Of a DNA stretch of 61,493 bases, positions 52,934-61,428 are shown piece by piece. The notes under the pieces were generated by a model, which was given only the letters and a program-made list of their open reading frames with translations, did not search any database and was not told where the DNA came from. The DNA is from Rossellomorea vietnamensis NBRC 101237. Its GTDB lineage: Bacteria > Bacillota > Bacilli > Bacillales > Bacillaceae_B. The position numbers and the translations under genes are program-made. The stretch covers positions 1-61,493 of the forward strand of contig NZ_BCVQ01000023.1 of the NCBI RefSeq assembly GCF_001591825.1. The letters run 5' to 3'. Within the stretch, counting starts at the first letter, position 1. Each line of letters starts with the position of its first letter.

Positions 52934-53431
52934 ATGAAAACTTGTCCCTATTGTGGGAGTGAAGTTCGTTTTTCTGACCTGGATTTTAGTTTCTGTGATT
53001 TTTGTGAAATGAAAATTCCCTATGAAGATATCCAAGAGGACGGACAGCGAAAACAACTTCTACCCGAGTCCCAACCGACTCTTTCGGACCTCAAGAAATC
53101 CACTCCAGAGCTGATGCGAATGTCTACGGTCGAGCTCCTGTTTTTGCTGAAGTGGGCACGGGAGGAACGGGCGACGATCTATAAGCAGCGATACTCTTTT
53201 ATCCGTGCGATGAAGCACGGAGCAGATGAATTTGCAGAGGCCGAGCAGTATACCTTTAAAGAGTATGAATGGGCCACGCGCAAATGCTTTGTCCTAGAAA
53301 ATCTGGTCCGGGAGCGACTGGGCTATTATCCTGTTAAACTTACAGACTCCTATATTCAAAAATTAGCCGTTAAAACGGAGGATTCTGGTTTAAAAAAGAT
53401 GGTTATCCAGGATTCAACGCCGTTACCGTAA
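52934..53431 (+). CDS. Zinc-ribbon plasmid protein, 165 aa
   Basis: ATG at 52934 with GAAAGGATGG upstream. The N-terminus is a zinc ribbon (CPYCGSE and FCDFCE). The rest is helical and charged (TVELLFLLKWAREERATIYK, then EQYTFKEYEWATRK), suggesting an interaction domain. Similar small ribbon proteins are frequent on large Bacillus plasmids, but no function is known to me. It is flanked by the two TAGGACA dyads. Confidence 0.6.
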   Translation: MKTCPYCGSEVRFSDLDFSFCDFCEMKIPYEDIQEDGQRKQLLPESQPTLSDLKKSTPELMRMSTVELLFLLKWAREERATIYKQRYSFIRAMKHGADEFAEAEQYTFKEYEWATRKCFVLENLVRERLGYYPVKLTDSYIQKLAVKTEDSGLKKMVIQDSTPLP

Positions 53432-53447
53432 TGTCCAAAACAGGTTC

Positions 53448-53552
53448 TTATCCCTGTTTTTTCTTTTTGGATTTCAATGGGATCCCGTATTTTTTACTAT
53501 GTTCAATGCCTTTTTTAGCGAAGGATTTGGCATCCTCTTTCGTCATTTTCAT
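53448..53552 (-). CDS. Small lysine-rich protein, 34 aa
   Basis: ATG at 53552 with GAGGAG 8 nt upstream; TAA at 53448. The peptide (MKMTKEDAKSFAKKGIEHSK start, KSKKKKQG end) is basic and helical, and its strong ribosome site argues against chance. It is convergent with the zinc-ribbon gene, 16 bp away. Function unknown. Confidence 0.45.
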   Translation of the reverse strand: MKMTKEDAKSFAKKGIEHSKKYGIPLKSKKKKQG

Positions 53553-53652
53553 TTCTTTTTCTCCTCTCATGTGTGTTTAACATCAGTATGGACACGTTAT
53601 TAAACTTCTATACATAACTTTGCCCCATCCCCCATATACATAAAAATAAATC

Positions 53653-53675
53653 TAGGACACTAGGACAGTGTCCTA
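53653..53675. promoter_or_regulatory. Operator-like dyad TAGGACA-N9-TGTCCTA, copy 2
   Basis: Identical arms and 9-bp spacer to copy 1. It lies 47 bp before the start of the ribbon-helix-helix-like gene at 53722, so that protein may be the regulator that binds it. Confidence 0.6.
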
Positions 53676-53721
53676 AACAAAACATTGAAAAATAGGGTAG
53701 TGATGGAGAGGAGAAGAAGAA

Positions 53722-54342
53722 GTGGAGACCAAAAAAAGAAAAGTTCGTTCCGATAAAAAAAGAGATGTGAAACCGACAATATCTAGCAATCTTAAACATT
53801 GTATTTATCGCTTGTCCTATATAACCAGCACGCCTGTGAAAGATGTAGCTGAAACGCTTTGTGAGAAAGGGTTACGATCCAGGAAGGTCATGGATTACTT
53901 GTCCACTTATTTCAGGAGGGATTTGAAGTTTGCCAATACAATCTACATCGGGGATTTTGAACGGGAGTCATTGCAGCGAAAGGTGCAGACGGGTAAAAAT
54001 GAGCGCATCACCATTCGATTTACGCAATTATCCTATGAACATATCTCTTCATTAGCGAGGGCCTTAGATGTGACGCCTTCTAAAGCAACTGCGCTATTGC
54101 TCGATGCCAGTATACGAAACACAAACTTGTTAAATGCCTTTGTAAAAACATATCTTCATGACCATTTAGACGGAAATCGGATGAAGGAGTTAAAGGAGGT
54201 ATTGAAGTATATCAATAAGAATAATCCTTACCAGGAAGAAATTTCGTGGTTCACACTTCTTTCCATGATTTACGAAGATGTGAAAGAGAGTACGAGCAAT
54301 GTGAAAGATATTGTTCATCACTGGATGAAGAAGTATAAATAA
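53722..54342 (+). CDS. Putative ribbon-helix-helix plasmid protein, 206 aa
   Basis: GTG start with GGAGAGGAG upstream. The N-terminus is very basic. The centre (ERITIRFTQLSYEHISSLAR, then DVTPSKATALLLDASI) has the strand-helix-helix pattern of MetJ/Arc-type DNA-binding proteins. The first part (SNLKHCIYRLSYITSTPVKD) may be a second such unit. The C-terminal 60 residues are helical. A TAGGACA dyad directly upstream is consistent with autoregulation. A replication-control role is possible; not assigned. Confidence 0.6.
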   Translation: METKKRKVRSDKKRDVKPTISSNLKHCIYRLSYITSTPVKDVAETLCEKGLRSRKVMDYLSTYFRRDLKFANTIYIGDFERESLQRKVQTGKNERITIRFTQLSYEHISSLARALDVTPSKATALLLDASIRNTNLLNAFVKTYLHDHLDGNRMKELKEVLKYINKNNPYQEEISWFTLLSMIYEDVKESTSNVKDIVHHWMKKYK

Positions 54343-54434
54343 AGTAGAGGATATTTATCAACTAATAAATTTAAAATCTAATAATCATCTTTCAATAAAA
54401 ATATTCATACTTAAATTAAAAATTGGGTGATAAT

Positions 54435-55541
54435 ATGAGCAGAGTTGCTTCAATCGACTTTCAATTGAAGAGTTTGGCAGAAAGTAAAAAGCTTGAAAAG
54501 GAGAGAATAGGTTGGCTTGACTCTGAGATTAAACTTACACCTGCATCATTCCAAAGAATAAAGCCTACTGACGCAAAACCTGACGAGACATTTTATAAAT
54601 TTTATTTTCATAGTAAACCAACAAAGAACTATTTTGTAGCAAGGAAACTGGCTGAAAAAGCTCGACTACACAAGATATTAAATAATGAATTTTATGATGA
54701 TGAGACTATTAACCACTTAGCTATTTTTTCAAGTAAACAAAAAAATGAAATTTTGATGATGGATGATTTATTGGGATCCAGTGGTCTAAATATAGGATTA
54801 TACGGTTATGCCATCTATGGAGTGCATTTATACTCCATTATGACTCATTGTAAAGAGCGATTAGAGGGAAGTTATCTAAGGTACGATGATATGGCTCACT
54901 TTATGGGGTGTATGACTCAAAGAGAAAAGAACGATAGGGAAATTGCAATTGCCCAAAATGTTGGGCGGTTATTGAAAGAGAGATACGTTTTTTCAAAAGG
55001 AATAGAATTAGGGCATTATATACGATTTAAGTATATGTACGGGATGCATAAAAATTATTTGGAAATGACGCGATATATTGAGGAAATAATAGAAAAAATA
55101 CCAGGAAGTAAGACAAGAACAGATAGATTTATTGAGACCTACAAAGAGAAATCTCAGAGAAGAAAAGATGAAATTAATCGGATTTATACAGAGTTAATTG
55201 AAAATGGTGAAATTACAGCAAGGTGGGCCTCTGAGTGGGCATTATATTCATTGATAAAGAAAAAGTACCCAGATGCAATCTACCAATATAGAGACAAGTG
55301 GTTAGGTAACCAATCGCTTGATATTTATGTACCTTCTCAAAAATTAGCATTTGAATACCAGGGCATTCAGCATTTTGAACCAGTCAATTTCTTTGGAGGA
55401 GAACAAGCGTTTAACCATCGAGTATATCTAGATGAAAGAAAGAAGAAGAAAGCGGAGGCCGAAAAAATAAAAATCATTTATTGGGATTATAATGAGCCGA
55501 TCAGTGTAAATATATTAAAAGAGAAATTAAGAGAGTCGTAA
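54435..55541 (+). CDS. Protein with C-terminal PD-(D/E)XK nuclease-like region, 368 aa
   Basis: I prefer the ATG at 54435 (GGGTGAT just upstream) to the TTG at 54423. Residues up to about 260 are helical without a recognised domain. The C-terminal 100 residues (LDIYVPSQKLAFEYQGIQH, a charged helix, then IKIIYWDYNEP) show the D-x-E/Q-x-Q pattern of Vsr/DUF559-like restriction-endonuclease folds: acidic residue in strand 2, FEYQG in strand 3. Nuclease activity is inferred. It is convergent with the partition operon and separated from it by a bidirectional terminator. Confidence 0.6.
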   Translation: MSRVASIDFQLKSLAESKKLEKERIGWLDSEIKLTPASFQRIKPTDAKPDETFYKFYFHSKPTKNYFVARKLAEKARLHKILNNEFYDDETINHLAIFSSKQKNEILMMDDLLGSSGLNIGLYGYAIYGVHLYSIMTHCKERLEGSYLRYDDMAHFMGCMTQREKNDREIAIAQNVGRLLKERYVFSKGIELGHYIRFKYMYGMHKNYLEMTRYIEEIIEKIPGSKTRTDRFIETYKEKSQRRKDEINRIYTELIENGEITARWASEWALYSLIKKKYPDAIYQYRDKWLGNQSLDIYVPSQKLAFEYQGIQHFEPVNFFGGEQAFNHRVYLDERKKKKAEAEKIKIIYWDYNEPISVNILKEKLRES

Positions 55542-55592
55542 GGCTGATTGTCGATTATTGTACATAATTATAGAATATTTATAGAATGAATC

Positions 55593-55626
55593 AAAAAAAT
55601 CGATCCGAAATTCGGATCGATTTTTT
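55593..55626. terminator. Bidirectional terminator between convergent genes
   Basis: A nearly perfect palindrome: A-run, ATCGATCCGAA, A, TTCGGATCGAT, T-run. The A and T runs allow termination of the 54435-55541 gene and of the minus-strand partition genes. Confidence 0.8.
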
Positions 55627-55668
55627 CACCATATTAATAGGCTTGCTTACTTCAAAAAGAATTGTCCT

Positions 55669-56049
55669 TTATAGAACCTCATATTCCTCCAACAACTTCC
55701 GAATGGCCTGATTGATAAGCTTTGATTTATCACCTTTTTGCCCCCGAGCAGCAATCTTATCCACTTCTGTAGCCAAGTCAGGATCCATATAAAAAGAGGT
55801 AAAGACCTTCTTCGTTTTCTTCCTGTTGGCTTTTTTACCTGCGGCTAAGCTACGGAGATAATCATCATCTTCATTTTTAACATTATCATTGTTGTTAACA
55901 TATGTTTCGTCTTTATTAATTTCAATATTATCATTTACATCTTTATTTTCTTCTTTACTATCGTTTTCTTTGTCATCATATGAATTGAAGAATGCTTGAG
56001 TAGGGTTGGGTTTTTTGATTTTATCTTTGAGGCTGTTTTTGTTGGACAC
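55669..56049 (-). CDS. ParB-like ribbon-helix-helix partition protein, 126 aa
   Basis: It overlaps the end of the ParA gene by 29 bp. The first 80 residues are acidic and Asn-rich, probably disordered. The C-terminal 45 residues (KVFTSFYMDPDLATEVDKIA, then KSKLINQAIRKLLEEY) form a typical ribbon-helix-helix domain with one strand and two helices. ParA without its own DNA-binding domain plus a small RHH partner is the type Ib partition arrangement. The RHH dimer should bind a centromere site and stimulate ParA. Confidence 0.8.
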   Translation of the reverse strand: MSNKNSLKDKIKKPNPTQAFFNSYDDKENDSKEENKDVNDNIEINKDETYVNNNDNVKNEDDDYLRSLAAGKKANRKKTKKVFTSFYMDPDLATEVDKIAARGQKGDKSKLINQAIRKLLEEYEVL

Positions 56050-56815
56050 GCTCTTTCAGCTCCTTTACAAACGGAATGTAATACTCCAATGCTTTTTTAA
56101 GTTCAACATTGTCTTCAAAACCTGAAATGGCCAAGCGTCTGGTTGCGGCTTTTCGGCGAATGATGGAATTGAACTTTAAGCCAGGATAGTCCTCATCAAT
56201 GGATTCTTCCATCACTTCGTTTTCTTTCGCTCTCGCATCAATTAGGGAAAAGAGGATCCCGGCTGTTTGTAAGGCCGGATTATAGCGTTCTTTTGCACCT
56301 TCAATGATTTCCAAGAACTTCGGAATCGCATAGTACGCGAACATCGAACCATCGAACATGACAACAGCATAGCTGCCTGCTTCAGAGTATGTACTTAACG
56401 GCATGACCGTTTGTTCAGATAACGCCGGTGGTGTATCAATAATGATCCAGTCATAATCGTCCATTACCGGTTCGAGTGCTTTCTGTAAGGCATCCAACTT
56501 TAATCCCTTCTCATACATTCTACGGGGCAGTGTAGCCAGAAAGTCGTTCGCTGGAATCAAATCCAGATTCTCTTTAATCTTGATGATATAGGGACGAGCA
56601 TTTTCATTGATAATAGCTTCTAAAATGGTCCTTTCCTCAAAGACATTACAGATATCGTATTCGCTTGTAAGAAAGCTTGTCAGATTACCTTGGCCGTCCA
56701 TATCAATGGCCAACACTTTTTCTTCTTGACTCAAGAGGTAGGAGGTAATCCCACTACTGGTCGATTTAGAACAGCCGCCTTTACTAATTCCAAATGTCAC
56801 TATTTTGGCCGTCAA
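56021..56815 (-). CDS. parA: ParA-type partition ATPase
   Basis: Predicted 264 aa from a TTG start with GAGGTG 7-8 nt upstream. The deviant Walker A is KGGCSKST (residues 12-19), then AIDMDGQGNLT (Walker A') and IIDTPPALSEQT (Walker B). No N-terminal HTH is present, so it is the small ParA class, paired with the overlapping RHH gene. It moves plasmid copies apart over the nucleoid. AT-rich palindromes lie directly upstream and probably serve in regulation or as the centromere. Confidence 0.9.
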   Translation of the reverse strand: MTAKIVTFGISKGGCSKSTSSGITSYLLSQEEKVLAIDMDGQGNLTSFLTSEYDICNVFEERTILEAIINENARPYIIKIKENLDLIPANDFLATLPRRMYEKGLKLDALQKALEPVMDDYDWIIIDTPPALSEQTVMPLSTYSEAGSYAVVMFDGSMFAYYAIPKFLEIIEGAKERYNPALQTAGILFSLIDARAKENEVMEESIDEDYPGLKFNSIIRRKAATRRLAISGFEDNVELKKALEYYIPFVKELKERVQQKQPQR

Positions 56816-56871
56816 TTGAATACACCTCTTTCAATATATTATAACTTGACTATGTATTTAATACGTTATCA

Positions 56872-56910
56872 TTATCGTAACATATGTCATTGTATATGTT
56901 AATTAAAACA
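56872..56910. repeat. AT-rich palindromic site 8 upstream of parA
   Basis: ATCGTAACATATGTCATTG and TATATGTTAATTA form adjacent elements of the dispersed site family in the parA promoter region. The 278-bp gap 56816-57093 shows no other feature. Confidence 0.55.
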
Positions 56911-57093
56911 ATAATATCAAGTGATTATTTTATATAAATGATCTAGAGATGAAGATTATATATAGAAACAGGAGAAATGGATTTAATGTACGAAAATGTA
57001 CCAATTCATACATTTTCTAGTTAAGCACCTGATTCAGATGATACAATTGAATTTAAATTACATTTATTTGAAAATTTCAGGGAGGCGACACAA

Positions 57094-57825
57094 TTGAACT
57101 ACTTCTCAAACCTTAAAAAGAATGAAAGAGAATTATTTGAAAAATATATTACACCAACTAAAATTTCAGCTTTTTTGTTAATTGACAAATTCTATGAAAA
57201 ACAATACCCAACTCGAGACTTTGAATATTCATTAGACGAAGACGCTTTGAATATTGAAGATTTAATATTGATTTTTTTACATGAAAATATTTTTCGTTCT
57301 GTACTTCTTTATAAAACTTTTATAAATGGAATATTGACTAAAAATCCTTTACAAACTTCTTTAGGAACTAGGGCCCAACTAGAAACGTGTGGAGCAGTTA
57401 CATATCTTCATAAAAAATATAATCAATTCCTAAAAACCGTAATCTCCGAAGATAATATGCGGGATGAGCTAGAGAGCCTTCTTCTCGGTGTCCGAAATAA
57501 GTCTGGACTACCTTCAAATGGTGATTATCCTGACCCAAAAGGAGTTATGAAATTAATTGATTCAGGAGACTACTTTCATAAAAATATTTTAAAGAGAGAT
57601 GGGGCACCAATAAGGAAGATCTACGAACATTTATCTGAGATATGTCATCCGAATGCATATGGTTACACTTTGCATTCCCGTGATTCAGTCTTAGATTTTA
57701 AAGATCCTGAGGGGGAATTCCATGAAACATTGTATGGAATAAACGCCTTCTTAGTTTCCATGACAGTCTACATTGAAGCCTATGAAGACCTATATTCTCT
57801 CATTTCTAAAAATGGATGTTTCTAA
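57094..57825 (+). CDS. Hypothetical helical protein, 243 aa
   Basis: TTG start with GGGAGGCG upstream. All-helical, with motifs such as RAQLETCGAVTYLHKKYNQF and YEHLSEICHPNAYGYTLHSR, the latter resembling the conserved core of DUF5677-like or HEPN-like helical proteins. No R-x4-6-H active site can be called with confidence. It is convergent with the resolvase and overlaps it by 4 bp. Function unknown. Confidence 0.5.
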   Translation: MNYFSNLKKNERELFEKYITPTKISAFLLIDKFYEKQYPTRDFEYSLDEDALNIEDLILIFLHENIFRSVLLYKTFINGILTKNPLQTSLGTRAQLETCGAVTYLHKKYNQFLKTVISEDNMRDELESLLLGVRNKSGLPSNGDYPDPKGVMKLIDSGDYFHKNILKRDGAPIRKIYEHLSEICHPNAYGYTLHSRDSVLDFKDPEGEFHETLYGINAFLVSMTVYIEAYEDLYSLISKNGCF

Positions 57826-58406
57826 TTAAGCTTTTCTTTAAATTCCCTTAAACCTCTATAAAAGGACGCAGGAGGAATATTAGTTATTTCGCATATCTGC
57901 TTTACTGTCATCCCCCCTTTTTCGTAAAGCTCAATTGCATGCTTCATACCTGCGTGTTTTTTGTGATATTTCTTCACACGTCCTTTATATTTACCTTCTT
58001 TTTTGGCCAGCTCAATACCCTCACGCTGTCGCATCTTAATTAAGTCTCTTTCCAATTGATTGACTCCCCCCATCACTGTCATAAGGAAATGGCTGTATGG
58101 ATTTTCTTCGGATAAATCCAACCAAGTGTCCTTTAAAGACTTGAGATTAGCGCCTTTCACTTTTATTTGATCAACCAATTCAAACAAGTCCCTTGTGCTC
58201 CTGGTAATCCGAGTTAAGTCGGTGACGTAGATTGTATCTCCGTTCTGCAGCTCAGACATCATCATCTTTAATTCTGGTCGATCTTGTGTGGCTCCAGATA
58301 CTTTCTCCTGATACAAGATATCCATCCCTATTTCTTCTAGTTGTTTTATCTGCCTTGCAGGATTTTGGTCCACTGAACTCACCCGAACATAACCGATTTT
58401 TCTCAT
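57822..58406 (-). CDS. Small serine recombinase (resolvase)
   Basis: Predicted 194 aa, intact: RVSSVDQN with catalytic Ser10, SGATQDRPEL, DLTRITRSTRDL and QLERDLIKMRQREGI. It ends in an HTH (MTVKQICEITNIPPASFYRG). AAAGGGGAGAG precedes the ATG at 58406. On plasmids these enzymes resolve dimers; a candidate res dyad lies upstream. It is not the source of the remnant at 20711-21005, which has a different linker. Confidence 0.9.
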   Translation of the reverse strand: MRKIGYVRVSSVDQNPARQIKQLEEIGMDILYQEKVSGATQDRPELKMMMSELQNGDTIYVTDLTRITRSTRDLFELVDQIKVKGANLKSLKDTWLDLSEENPYSHFLMTVMGGVNQLERDLIKMRQREGIELAKKEGKYKGRVKKYHKKHAGMKHAIELYEKGGMTVKQICEITNIPPASFYRGLREFKEKLN

Positions 58407-58560
58407 TTTCGCTCTCCCCTTTTTGATATAAGTCTATTGATAGTATCTAATACCTTTATATTAATGGATTTGAAATATCCATTCAACTCTATCGTTAGGG
58501 TAGACCCTATTGGTATAAAGGGGATACTGTTATTTTTTCAATAATTAGTAAATTCCTTGA
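58407..58560. other. Candidate res site of the resolvase
   Basis: The gap between the resolvase and the next gene contains the perfect dyad TAGGGT-AG-ACCCTA (58496-58509) and AT-rich partial repeats (TTGATATAAG, TGATAGTATC, GGTATAAAGG). Resolvases usually bind sites next to their own gene; subsites cannot be aligned with certainty. Confidence 0.4.
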
Positions 58561-58623
58561 TACTTTAATTAGGCTCTTGTACTTTGTGGTAAAATATACC
58601 TGATTAGTTCATGGAGGGAAAAC

Positions 58624-59529
58624 ATGACTTACCAAGCTACTGAATTAGAAATTATTATGGGGGAGGCACTTTTTGAAAAGGGCTTTTTCTTTGATGAACA
58701 GGTATATGTAAAAAAAGGGAACAAACATTATGAGTTTGATTTTGTAGTGTATGGAGATTTCTGTAAAGTTGTTGTGGAATGTGATGGCCCTCATCATTTT
58801 CAAAATCATAGATGGTATAAGGATTTAATGAGGGATTTATGGACTGTAACCAATGATTTTCAAGATGTTCTACGTTTTAATCGTTCTCAAATTAGAAACA
58901 ATATCGATGGATGTTTAACAGAGATCCAGCGATCTATCGAGCAACTAAATACAGCTCTCAAGCATGATACCCAACGAAAAATTTTGTTGGACTCAGAAAA
59001 GCAAAAGATTCTAATGAGAAAGAATTCTAGATTTTACAAAGGCAAAAGACCTTTTAGTAAATATACTGGAAAAAAAGTATATATACCTACAAAAACACCT
59101 GAAGATATTCTTTATCAAGAGAAAGTGGAGTTCCTTCAGAACTCCAATAAATTTCACTTGAATGTTAATTTTTCTAGTAATTCAAGTAATTCAAAGATAA
59201 GACTCAAAGATACTACAAATCATTTGGAGAAGGATAGCGGTTTAATTGAACTTGAAGACGGGTTGAAAATTCCATTGGAAGAGGAGGTTTATTATAGAAA
59301 GGTCAAAGCATTATCAATTCCAGATAAAAAGTTACTCTGGTTCATTATTAAAAATACAACAAAAGATGGATTTTGTGTTTTTGTAGGAAAAAAAGATCAG
59401 ATAAGAAGTTTAATCAATAATCAGTTATTAGAAGTAAATTATTTATACAAAAGCAACAAGGAGGAAGTCAGTTTAATAGTCCTTCCTTTTTCACCCCATA
59501 TGTTAAAGTTTTATAGAAGTAGAGTATAA
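58624..59529 (+). CDS. DUF559/Vsr-like nuclease-fold protein, 301 aa
   Basis: ATG at 58624 with ATGGAGGG upstream. The N-terminal 100 residues carry YEFDFVVYGDFCKVVVECDG, then HHFQNHRWYKDLMRDL and DVLRFN, the D-x(n)-E-x-D/H pattern of the DUF559/Vsr branch of the PD-(D/E)XK superfamily. The C-terminal part has no recognised domain. It could be a nicking or restriction-like enzyme on the plasmid. It is followed 26 bp later by a hypothetical gene that may be its partner. Confidence 0.65.
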   Translation: MTYQATELEIIMGEALFEKGFFFDEQVYVKKGNKHYEFDFVVYGDFCKVVVECDGPHHFQNHRWYKDLMRDLWTVTNDFQDVLRFNRSQIRNNIDGCLTEIQRSIEQLNTALKHDTQRKILLDSEKQKILMRKNSRFYKGKRPFSKYTGKKVYIPTKTPEDILYQEKVEFLQNSNKFHLNVNFSSNSSNSKIRLKDTTNHLEKDSGLIELEDGLKIPLEEEVYYRKVKALSIPDKKLLWFIIKNTTKDGFCVFVGKKDQIRSLINNQLLEVNYLYKSNKEEVSLIVLPFSPHMLKFYRSRV

Positions 59530-59555
59530 CATTAAAGAAAGAAGAAGGGGATTTG

Positions 59556-60377
59556 ATGAATAGAACGGATATGGCCTTTGACTATCTTCAAAATTATATG
59601 AAAGATAAATATGACAAATACAGTGAGGAAATTTTATTATCAAACGAAGAAAATTCCTTGTTTGATCTAAGTTTTTCCACTTTTCTAGATGAAATGAGAT
59701 TTGCCTTACTATATGAAAACGAAAAATATGAGTTAGTGTTAGAAAAAGCACGTAAATTAGTCTATAGAAAACTTCTGGAATTGGAAGATGCAGAGGTGAA
59801 TATTTTATTCGTAGAATGCATACATACTTTATCTGATAAAGAATTTGAAAATGTCTTAGAATCAGATAAAGCAGAAAAATACATGCTTGACCCTCCTATT
59901 TCTCAGAAGTACCAATTAATAGCCGGTGAATTTCTAATTATTATAAGTCAAAAGGTTGTTGAGAGTATATCCATGCATGCCAGCACTAATCTCATACAAT
60001 ATATTGAAGATTTGAAAGCCAGTATAAAAAACTTTGCTTTTGATGGATCTCTTGAGGGAGATGATGTTGCTACAAGGAACTATTGGGAAGAATTTTGTTT
60101 TCAAGTTCAATATGGAGGAGAGGATCCTCTACGTATCGTTCAGGAAGGTATTGAAACACACATAAAAGAAAAACTGAAAAAGATTTCATATAAAGATATA
60201 GTTCTCTTATACACTGAAACTGATAATTATTATGGAGAAGTATATGATACTACCTCACCATTTCCTGATAGAGATGAAATGGTTGAAAGTATAGTAAGCA
60301 AGGTTTTTGATGAGATTAGCTGGGAAGCAAGTAATGCTTATGTTCCTGACTTTTATAATGGAGAAGACTGGGACTAA
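59556..60377 (+). CDS. Hypothetical protein, 273 aa
   Basis: I chose the ATG at 59556 (GAAGGGG about 5 nt upstream); a TTG directly before it is also possible. The product is acidic and all-helical (FDYLQNYMKDKYDKYSEEIL, LEDAEVNILFVECIHTLSD), without transmembrane segments or recognised motifs. It lies 26 bp after the DUF559-like gene in the same direction, so a joint function is likely. It may be a partner or inhibitor; this is inference. Confidence 0.5.
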   Translation: MNRTDMAFDYLQNYMKDKYDKYSEEILLSNEENSLFDLSFSTFLDEMRFALLYENEKYELVLEKARKLVYRKLLELEDAEVNILFVECIHTLSDKEFENVLESDKAEKYMLDPPISQKYQLIAGEFLIIISQKVVESISMHASTNLIQYIEDLKASIKNFAFDGSLEGDDVATRNYWEEFCFQVQYGGEDPLRIVQEGIETHIKEKLKKISYKDIVLLYTETDNYYGEVYDTTSPFPDRDEMVESIVSKVFDEISWEASNAYVPDFYNGEDWD

Positions 60378-60489
60378 GGATAATTAACATTAACGGTGAT
60401 ATGTTTTTGAAATTAGTAGTTAGTTACATGATCAGTTTGTTGAAACATAATGTGAGATATAAGGTAAAGGATTGAAGGAGATTACCAAA

Positions 60490-61428
60490 ATGAAAAAGAA
60501 ATTGAACAGTTTATTTTTATTTTTAGCGACCATTGTAATGGTTGGTTGTACCAACGTAGAAGATGCACCTGTTACAGAAAAAGAAACTGCCCCACAAGAA
60601 GTAACAACAGAGAACACAAATCAAGATAGTGAAAAACAAGATGCTACTCCTACGGTTGCTGAAGAACCGGTAGCAGAGGAAACACCAACCGAAACAAGTG
60701 ATGACCCGTTCGCAGGATACAAACGAATTGAAGTCGATGGTGGTGACTTGTCCGGTTATCGTGGACCTAACGTCGTTGTGGACATTGGTTATGGGGACCG
60801 TGAATATTGGGCATTTACGAATGAATACGGACAGCTCGTACGCGTCATTGCAGACGAAATCATCTTACAAGATGACCGGAACGAGCCTGTATTATCGTCA
60901 GGCAGATATTACTCTGATGAAGCGAAGGTTCCAGGTGTCGAAAGTGATGTTCTAGATGAAGGACATATTATAGCTGATTCTCTCGGGGGGGTATCGAATG
61001 CGTATAATATTACCCCACAAGATAGTACGCTCAACCGACATGGGGACCAAGCTTATCTGGAAGACGCAATTCGCAAAGCAGGTGGAGCCACGAACTTTGA
61101 GGCCATTATTACCTATCCGAATATAGAAACGCAGATTCCTTCGCATTATCAGTATACCTACACTTTAAGAGGGAATGAAATCGTTGATTCATTTGACAAT
61201 GTGAACTCTGATGAAGTAAATGAATCACTTGGATTAACAGAAAGTGAGCCTTCTGATTCTACTACTTCTACTGCAGACGGTGACATTTCTAGCGTTGATA
61301 CCAACGGTAATGGGCAGGTGACCATCAAAGAAGCAGAAGCAGCTGGTTACAGTATGCCAATAACAAGTGATCATTGGCTCTATCAATATATGGACGATCG
61401 AGATGGTGATGGACTAGTGGGTGAGTAA
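60490..61428 (+). CDS. Secreted lipoprotein DNA/RNA non-specific endonuclease with excalibur-like end
   Basis: I chose the ATG at 60490 (AAGGAG upstream). The 312-aa product has a lipoprotein signal (LFLFLATIVMVGC, lipobox Cys) and a Thr/Glu-rich linker. The nuclease domain contains DEGHIIADSLGG and AYNITPQDSTLNRHG, the D-x-G-H active-site pattern of the NUC family (Sda1/EndA type). The C-terminus (DTNGNGQVTIKEAEAAGY, then DDRDGDGLVGE) looks like an EF-hand/excalibur calcium-binding segment. It should be a surface-anchored nuclease, possibly for nucleotide scavenging or DNA clearance at the cell surface. Confidence 0.8.
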   Translation: MKKKLNSLFLFLATIVMVGCTNVEDAPVTEKETAPQEVTTENTNQDSEKQDATPTVAEEPVAEETPTETSDDPFAGYKRIEVDGGDLSGYRGPNVVVDIGYGDREYWAFTNEYGQLVRVIADEIILQDDRNEPVLSSGRYYSDEAKVPGVESDVLDEGHIIADSLGGVSNAYNITPQDSTLNRHGDQAYLEDAIRKAGGATNFEAIITYPNIETQIPSHYQYTYTLRGNEIVDSFDNVNSDEVNESLGLTESEPSDSTTSTADGDISSVDTNGNGQVTIKEAEAAGYSMPITSDHWLYQYMDDRDGDGLVGE

